DNA from: Episyrphus balteatus
Taxonomy: Eukaryota > Arthropoda > Insecta > Diptera > Syrphidae
DNA length: 64,000 nt
Assembly (NCBI RefSeq): GCF_945859705.1
Contig: NC_079136.1
Location: 127,507,027-127,571,026 of the forward strand
Direction of reading: 5' to 3'
Shown here: piece after piece, positions 57,377-64,000 of the stretch
How positions within the stretch are numbered: the first letter of the stretch is position 1
How the letters are laid out: each line of letters opens with the position of its first letter
Notes under the pieces: model-generated
The model's input: the letters and a program-made list of their open reading frames with translations, nothing else
The model's database searches: none
Told to the model about the DNA's origin: nothing
Translations under genes and position numbers: made by a program

Positions 57377-58152
57377 TAGCCTTTTCACACCAAGCCAAAA
57401 ACTCGGTTTTTGCGAAAAACCCTAAAAACCTATATCAAAAACACAAGTTTTTCCATACATTTTTCATAAACCACAAGTTTTTGTAAAACAAGTTTTTGAT
57501 TAAACTCGCCAAAAACCTGAAAATGAAAACATTTAACTCCAAACGAAATAACCAAACAAACCTTTTGAGGAATTCAGCAACAATTTAGCAGGCAAAAAAA
57601 AGAACTGACAGCAGACAAAAAAAAAAGAACTGACAGGCAAAGATTAGATAACTAGTTCATTTACAAATGCGGTTTGTTGAAATTTCTTTTTTTATTTCTT
57701 TCATTAATTATAGAAAATGACAGAGCAGAAAAAATAAACAAAAAATGTGGGGGACCGAAGATGAAGAGTTCCTGTTGGAACTTTGAGCTGAAAAGGAGCC
57801 ACAGCTAAAAAGCAGGCGAAAACACGATCATATTTACATCAAAATGTCTAAAGGATTTGAGGGGCGGCCAATATATTATTCTCCGGAAGAAATTAAAATG
57901 AAACTACACAATTTAACTACCAAATAAATAAAATTATATTTAAATTGTCAGAGTTAATTTTATTTGATCAATTTTGTGAGCTCAAGCTGATTTAAACAAC
58001 AAAAATTAAATCTCATCGAAAACTTGACATTTGGATGCCAAAAAAATTTAAACGTCAAACAAAAACCTGTAAATTTGTGGTGTGAACACTTTTCAGGTTT
58101 TTGAAAACTTTTTGCCATAAACCGGGTTTTTGGGTTTGATGTGAAAAGGCTA
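57377..58152 (+). mobile_element. Harbinger-like element, TAGCCTTTTCACACC ends, 776 bp
   Basis: Inverted ends TAGCCTTTTCACACCAAGCC and complement of GGTTTGATGTGAAAAGGCTA. 3-bp duplication ATA, confirmed because the intact right end of the host element reads CCCATAGAATC. The 3-bp duplication and the MYB/SANT-like relic inside fit PIF/Harbinger. No DDE transposase left. Confidence 0.7.
57745..57927 (+). pseudogene. MYB/SANT-like DNA-binding domain relic
   Basis: 61 codons from ATG to TAA with one internal TGA: WGTEDEEFLLEL, stop, AEKEPQLKSRRKHDHIYIKM, then YSPEEIKMKLHNL. The pattern W-(T)-xEExLLLxL ... SPExxKxKxxNL is the MYB/SANT-like (MADF-type) domain of Harbinger accessory proteins and related host genes. 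Too short and broken to function. Confidence 0.65.
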
Positions 58153-58863
58153 ATAGAATCCGTTGCGTCCGTTCCGTCAATCCATCCGTTGAAGTTGAAG
58201 GATGGGACAGAAAACCCCTTTCTGTCACCCCGACCCATAGAATACGTCGTATGACGGATTGCTTTTTGACAGATAACTTCAAATTCCAAGGTGTGTTCGT
58301 TATTTTTATCGCTGAATGTGCACTAAGGAAGTTGTGATGCAAGAAATTTTCAACTATTATTGTTGTTCTTTTTTTTAATAAAATAAAATGCACGACTAGA
58401 TTTCCTCTAGGTACTTGCTCTTCAGTTAAAAACAATTTTTTATAACAAATTATGAGTTGTAGATATGTCTTTGGCATAACAAAATTGAACTCTACAACAG
58501 AATTTGAGTATTTAATTGATATAATTTATTAGATATATCATTGAATATTACTTCTATTACATTTTCTTCACAAATATACAATTAAAGTTCACAATTCATA
58601 AAATCTGAGAAGAAAAGAACTCAGTTCTTAGTTCTGAAATTCCCCGGTGTGCACTCAGAAGCAGAAAATCGAACTGATCTATTGTTGACAACCAATGTCA
58701 AAGGATACGACGGATGAAAAAGTAGAAAGTTGGGCTACTTCTTCCGTCGAATCCGTCCGATCCGTCGCTTATGGGTCACTTCCCATAAGAACGTGTGTAT
58801 TTTATCGAGCTGTCAGTTGAAAACTTCGACGGAACGGACGCAGCGGATTCTATGGGTTGGGCC

Positions 58864-60030
58864 CTAAAATGGTGCTTTTACGAGCCATGTACAAAATAAT
58901 TTTGTTTGTATTCATGAACACGCGGTAGATGTAATACATTTTCTCAAGGATTTAGCAGATTCAGCTGAGTATACTGCTGAAACGAAACAAAAATTCTTAT
59001 ACAGCAGTCATGAATAGATAAATGAATATAGCTAATTTTTTTTTTAGTTTTTATTGACAACTGGAAAAGTCAAAATGCGACACTAGTGGGAAAAATAAGC
59101 AACTATATATACACATCAAAGATCAGGAGCCATAAGAATACATGTGTTTACATTCAAGTAAAATAATTAATTCAAAAATATAAATGAAATTAATTTCAGA
59201 AAAAATACATGTAAATAACTTAATTGACATTTTTTATTTCTGTAGCATTCAAATTTTTAACCAAAAACTTAATCACAATCAGAGAAAAGGAGACATAAAA
59301 TAGATAATATGAATTAATGAAATAAATACCTTCTTGCAAGAAATAAATTTATATCTAAAAGTTATTAATGTTATTTGATCATGTTTTGGTGCAACCATGG
59401 ATTTTGGATGAAACCATTTTTAAAAATATATCATCGAACATATTTTTGGGAGATGAAAAATATAAATTTCAGGCTTTCTATATGAGTTGCACTCTGGACT
59501 CAAAGTGTCCGTGATAAGCACTCACCCTTGTCTGAAATATAACAAACAAGATTAAATTCAAGTGCAGTAAACTTTATAATATGGACCAATAATTAACAAC
59601 TTTTCGTTCATATGACAAATTTCAAGAATAAAATGCAAAGAAAATTACCAGATCACACTTAAATTACACTCATTGCAACACGACCTTCGATTTTAATAAG
59701 AATTTTGCTAGGTACCTATATTATTTAACATAGTTTGACCTTTTCTTTTTATCAAAACAAGGTTTTACTTTTATTTAAACTGTTGTTTTTACTTTTTCTA
59801 AATAATTTCATTACAGCACTAATCAATTTCCATATATTATTTTCCACAATTTCTGATACTTGATGTGTATAAGTAGTTTCAACTTCTTTCCGCCAGGGTG
59901 CATGGTCCAGTCGTCAATACTTTTTGGTTCTTCAAAATAGATTATTGAAGTTATACTTCTATTGCGGCCGTTGGAGTATAAAAATTTACTTTTTGAAAAG
60001 AAATGTCAATGGAATAAGCAAGTAGCGCCA
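58864..60030. other. AT-rich non-coding
   Basis: No gene or defined element recognised. Confidence 0.5.
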
Positions 60031-60600
60031 TCTAATGCTCATAATTGAATCGTTTATTTCAGAAACGACATAAGTCCATGAGCATAAACTTTTCAGGAGC
60101 AACAAAAAACTGTTTTTTACTAAAAATTCCACAACACTTCAAATTTATAGTAACTATGTCGAGTTATAATCTAGCCTAAGATGCATTTAGAAATCTTTAA
60201 AATATAAACTTTTTTTTAGGCCTTAGCGGGTTTTTAAGCCTTTAAAGTCACTGGACTTGTGTCGTTTCTGCTCAAAATGAAATTTTTGTTGGTAAAACTT
60301 TTGTTTTTATTTAGCTATAGCTTTCGAACCCAGCTTTCGATTTTAATAAACAAATTAAAATAGCAGTATATAGAGTAAATCTTTACCCTTTTTATAAATG
60401 TATAACTTAAAGGCTTGCGTGTCATGATGTTTGCCAAAATAATTTAAAACTGGTAAAATGTCATATAATTCAAGAGTTAAAAATGCTGCCACCGAGAGAA
60501 ATCTGGCTATAACTTTTGAACCCTGAGCTCAATTTTAATAAATTTAATAGATATTAGATAGAGTAATTCCTAACCTTTTCATAAATGTACAACAAAATGG
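60031..60600 (+). repeat. dispersed repeat, uninterrupted copy of the 49.4-50.1 kb repeat
   Basis: Complement of 49385-50085 without the retroposon insertion. An internal unit (GCTATA(G/A)CTTT(C/T)GAACCC ... AATCTTTACC/ATTCCTAACC ... ATAAATGTA) is duplicated in tandem at about 60310-60420 and 60505-60600. Confidence 0.75.
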
Positions 60601-61850
60601 TGTCAAAAATCGTGGTTTTTTACGATTTCTGTCAAAAGTAGACCTCCTATCGAAAGTTAAATGCAAAAGTTGTAGATAGTAAAAGTTTCTACAACTTTTA
60701 CTCAAACCATTTTTACTTGCTCTATAGGGCAAGTATTGGTTTCGTGTCTAAAAAAAAATTGAGGTTTTAATCAAAACCAACATTACGATGATGGAGAATT
60801 CCAAAAAAGTGGGTCTCGCAATTCCGTCCGTGCGTCTGTGCGTCTGTGTGGTTGTGCGTCCATCTGTACATATTTCCACAGCCTAAACGGGTGGATGGAT
60901 TTTCTTCAAATTTGGTACAGATGATTTTTATGGAATTCTGAAAGTTTGTTTTTTTTTTGTTTTTTTTATATCTCGTTTATAACGTATACCTCCCATACAA
61001 AAAAATACGATATTACAAATTTCTCGAAAACGGCTTTAACGATTTTGATTAAACTTTGTATACGTAATATTTAAAGCAGTGGCAATAAAACTGCATTTTT
61101 ATTTTTTCTCAAAAAAGTCAAATAACAAAAAATTTTTTTTTTCATTTAACATAATTTTGCCCTTAATGTCGGCTGTTCCCCAATATCAATTTTTTTTAAA
61201 TTTAGATCCAGCTTTTAAAATCTACAAGTAGACTAACATAAAAGTGCTTTGAGTTGCAAGAGCAACTACGTGCGACCCCAGTCGTGCATTTTATTTTATA
61301 TAACCTCAAAAATATTGAAAAAAATGCAAAAATACGATTTTTTTATTTTTTATTTTTATCTTTTACAAAAATGGTTGGATTTTAACAAAACTTGGTTAAA
61401 AATTACTTTGTTATGTTTTCTATCCAATTTTTGATTTTTGAAAAGTTTGGAATGCAGTTATTTAGATTAAAACCTTTAATTAAAACTATGTAAAAAACTA
61501 TACTTTTGTTTTAGAAAATATTGAGAAAAATTAAAAAAAAAAAACGATTTTTAATCGATTTTTCCGCAAATGGCAGTAATATTGGCGAGAAATAATTTTC
61601 CATAAAAAAACAAATTATACTTTCCTAATGGCCTTTGACCTTCTTAGTTTGAATCTAGCATTAGAATAGCTCTAACGTACAAAGTTTTTGAGATTTTGAA
61701 TTTTGAACGTCCAAAAACACTATTTTTGTGATGTTTTGGCATGGTAATGTCTCAAAAACATGATGTGATAGAATTTTTCTGACTTCGGATTCGAGCTCAG
61801 CGCACAAAAAACCGTTAGAAAAATATACTTTGATTTCTATAAAAAAAAAA
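60601..61850. other. repeat-derived AT-rich DNA
   Basis: Contains TTGCTCTATAGGGCAAGTAT (60718) and a GTGCGTCTGTGCGTCTGTG stretch (60830-60848), then low-complexity sequence. Segment 61756-61830 is related to 45.1 kb. No gene. Confidence 0.5.
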
Positions 61851-61922
61851 ACTTTTTGACTAGTGAAATCGAACAAGGGATTCGATTTTTTCTGCTCGGT
61901 TCGATTTCACTAGTCAAAAAGT
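61851..61922. repeat. 24-bp perfect inverted repeat, 24-nt loop
   Basis: ACTTTTTGACTAGTGAAATC... (61851-61874) is the exact complement of 61899-61922; flanking A- and T-runs extend the stem. Confidence 0.9.
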
Positions 61923-64000
61923 CTTTTTTTTTTAAATGAGAATAAGTTAAACGAGGATTTAGAACTAAACGAGTATTCTTAGGCTTTATCACTTAAACGA
62001 GTGATGCTGACTGAAAAATTGCACCATTGTATTAAACATGTTATTTGCTTAGTTTTTCGATAAGATGTTAACATAACTTGGTGACGAAGCTTAAAAGAAA
62101 TTACCAATCTTCGGGCAAATCTCGGGCATCCATTGCTCGTAAGAAAAAATAAAAAATGAAGTAATGCGTGGAAAAAAAAGTTAAAAAGTCTGGGTACTTG
62201 GATTGTTTGTAAAATAAAAAATCATTTGAGCTATTTCGATAAACAAAAACCAACACCTCATTTCTGCTATTCGAAGTGAATTTTTTTTATTTTATAAATT
62301 TAAATAAAATAAAAATTCTAGGATGGCCGAGTGGTTAGTGTGGTGGCCAACCACCAAGCAGAAACAAAATTTCTGTGTAACTACTTTCTTTTGAAAAAGA
62401 AAAATACTCATTGTGGAATTTTCTCGTTATGACAAAAATCATAGGAGTTCAATAATTTCTGTATTAATGAGGACTTTTCACGAGTCGATTTTTGCCGTGC
62501 GGCGAAGCTTTCCCTACTAACAATTTTGCTTCAACACTTGCATCTGTAAAGTTTTAAAGAACCAAAATTGTTTGTCGGGTTACGACTCGTGTGAACGTAA
62601 GTCGCAGGCGACTAAAGTGACAATCCCTATAGAAAAATCCTAATTGAATGACATATCGTGCTGCTAAAATGGACTCGTGAAAAGTGGATATAAAGCTCAA
62701 TAGAAGTAAAATTGGTAGTCGGCTACTCTTCAATGTCTTCCAAGAAGTATTTCTGCAAGTCAAAAGTAAATTTATTTTGAATCCCTAATATAATATTTTT
62801 CGCTCAATAGAATGGTTTCGATAACAAAACAATGACCAAAAGTTAAACCGAAACTAAACAAAACGGAAGCTGATAACTAATTTATTTCGACGAGAGCTAT
62901 CCTAAAGCTAATCACATTTTCTATTTCGTCCATCACCGGATCACAGGTCAGGAAGCTATAAACTTATTCGACATTTCCGCCACATAGAAAACGCACTTCT
63001 AACTAAATGGCATGGTAAGTCTGGAAAATGAGCCTCATTTCACCCTCATCAATGAGTTTCTTTACCTTTTCCTTCTTATATTCTTCCTTGCAACTTCAAC
63101 CTCTATGACCCCACTCTCCCTCTAACCAATGATACGAACGTTGGTCGGTCGTTCGGAGGATGAAAACACAAGGAAATCCGATATGTTGATTAGACTTTAG
63201 CTCACTTTTTAAACCGCATAATTACGTACAAAAGAAGTCGCAAAATAAGGGTTGACTTTTCCCTCTTCTCCACAAGTGAGTGGTAGAAAAAGTTTGTTAT
63301 GTTTTATTGGCCCTTTCTCACTCTCTCTGAATCTAAAGGTAAGTCGTCCGAATGAAGGGTGCTGTCCACTGAGCTGGAAAATTATTACAAAATACATTCG
63401 GTTTCATATTATAACACTCATGTCGCCAGGTTGTTGCTTCAAGGACCAATTTTAATAATACTGATTTGCATTTTAAACGAAAACCATGTGGCGATGCAAG
63501 TGAAACCTGAAGGACATTTTGTTTTTTTTTATATGTTGCATTGACTTTAGAGAAAAAGGTATACCAGCCAGGAAAGAGGGATATTCCGACTAACTACATG
63601 AAAGGATTATCCCGCCAGGACGTTATAGATACTACATCTACCCTTGTCCTTTGTTTTTTTGTGTGTGTTTTAATTGCAACTTCATCCCGTGCGATTAACT
63701 TTAACAAATTGTATGCTGTAGTCCGTTTTACTGCGATGTAGAGCTAAAAGGACGACACCTAAGGATATGCGATTTTGTATGAGAGGGGATAACATCCTAG
63801 GTGCTTTACAAATTGGCATCGATTCTGGTTCGCACCTGAGGCAGATGGGAGATATTGTCTGTAGATACATTTTATGTAAAACAGAGGGGGTTTTTTTGGC
63901 ATCGGTATTGGGTATGTCCTGACATTTGTGGCTTTATGCCAGTCACAAGTTGAGAAATATCCTTGTTCGAACAAGTGCCACTTGTCTGATGGTTAGACTT
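61923..64000. other. non-coding; low-repeat island after about 62.9 kb
   Basis: A box-A-like GGATGGCCGAGTGGTTAGTG lies at 62321 without a matching box B. 62.9-64.0 kb is better balanced with overlapping short frames on both strands, none with a recognisable domain. Confidence 0.45.

Larger units (their letters stand above)
57366..58862. mobile_element. outer inverted-repeat element, CCCAACCCATAGAATCCG ends
   Basis: The right end (complement of CGGATTCTATGGGTTGGG, 58847-58864) matches the left end CCCAACCCATA (57368-57378), which is interrupted and resumes as ATAGAATCCGTTGCGTCCG (58153). Further shared GTCCGTTCCGTC. Outer borders approximate; no coding content of its own. Confidence 0.7.

Noticed and set aside
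62321..62395. Second tRNA or SINE head
   Set aside because: A box-A-like GGCCGAGTGGTTAG is present but no box B or foldable arms follow.

Overview
The window looks like nuclear DNA of a higher (brachyceran) fly. The only intact gene is a dipteran-type ref(2)P/p62 gene with a 69-bp second intron. The rest is AT-rich and packed with hAT, Helitron, Tc1/mariner, Harbinger and LINE debris, plus poly-A/T runs and minisatellites. I cannot name the species. There are no operons, CRISPR arrays or other prokaryotic features.

Gene: ref(2)P (p62/SQSTM1), the selective-autophagy receptor, lies on the minus strand as three coding exons (56817-56655, 49046-47466, 47396-47254). The splice phases join exactly into 628 codons plus a stop. 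The PB1 domain is split across a 7.6-kb first intron. The ZZ finger, low-complexity linker and LIR motif are in exon 2. The UBA domain is in exon 3.

Layout: positions 1-47 kb contain no gene I can support. This stretch alternates low-repeat non-coding islands (about 4.7-7.3, 12.1-13.6, 20.3-22.1, 23.6-25.5, 31.5-33.4, 36.5-39.2 kb) with repeats. The main repeats are: a GC-rich hAT inside a MITE (1.7-3.2 kb); a dimeric tandem array (3.2-4.7 kb); a perfect 102-bp palindrome (7.9 kb); two Helitron-like elements (10.0-12.1 and 18.6-20.3 kb), the first with a decayed antisense helicase; a 430-bp tandem array carrying ATGGCGCCCAA motifs (14.0-15.1 kb); several large inverted repeats (17.8-18.4, 22.1-22.8, 25.55-25.9, 33.45-34.97 kb); hAT elements with exact 8-bp target duplications (26.0-27.1 and 42.3-44.2 kb); and a tRNA-Ser-like sequence bracketed by inverted repeats (40.2-40.6 kb).

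Intron 1 of ref(2)P is a stack of insertions: a small retroposon with a (TAACC)4 tail, a hAT with termini TAGGGTTGCCAAC, a LINE 3' end, two MITEs, and a hAT-type element that was itself entered by a Tc1-like transposon with IR/DR ends and a broken transposase. Upstream of the gene (57.4-58.9 kb) a Harbinger-like element with a MYB/SANT-like coding remnant sits inside the terminal repeat of another element. From 58.9 to 64 kb there is repeat-rich then low-repeat sequence without a recognisable gene.

The main biology is therefore one autophagy-receptor gene in a transposon graveyard. Several insertion events can be ordered because the target duplications, and in some cases the empty sites, are visible. 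The long inverted repeats are candidates for hairpin-RNA (endo-siRNA) loci, but that is inference.
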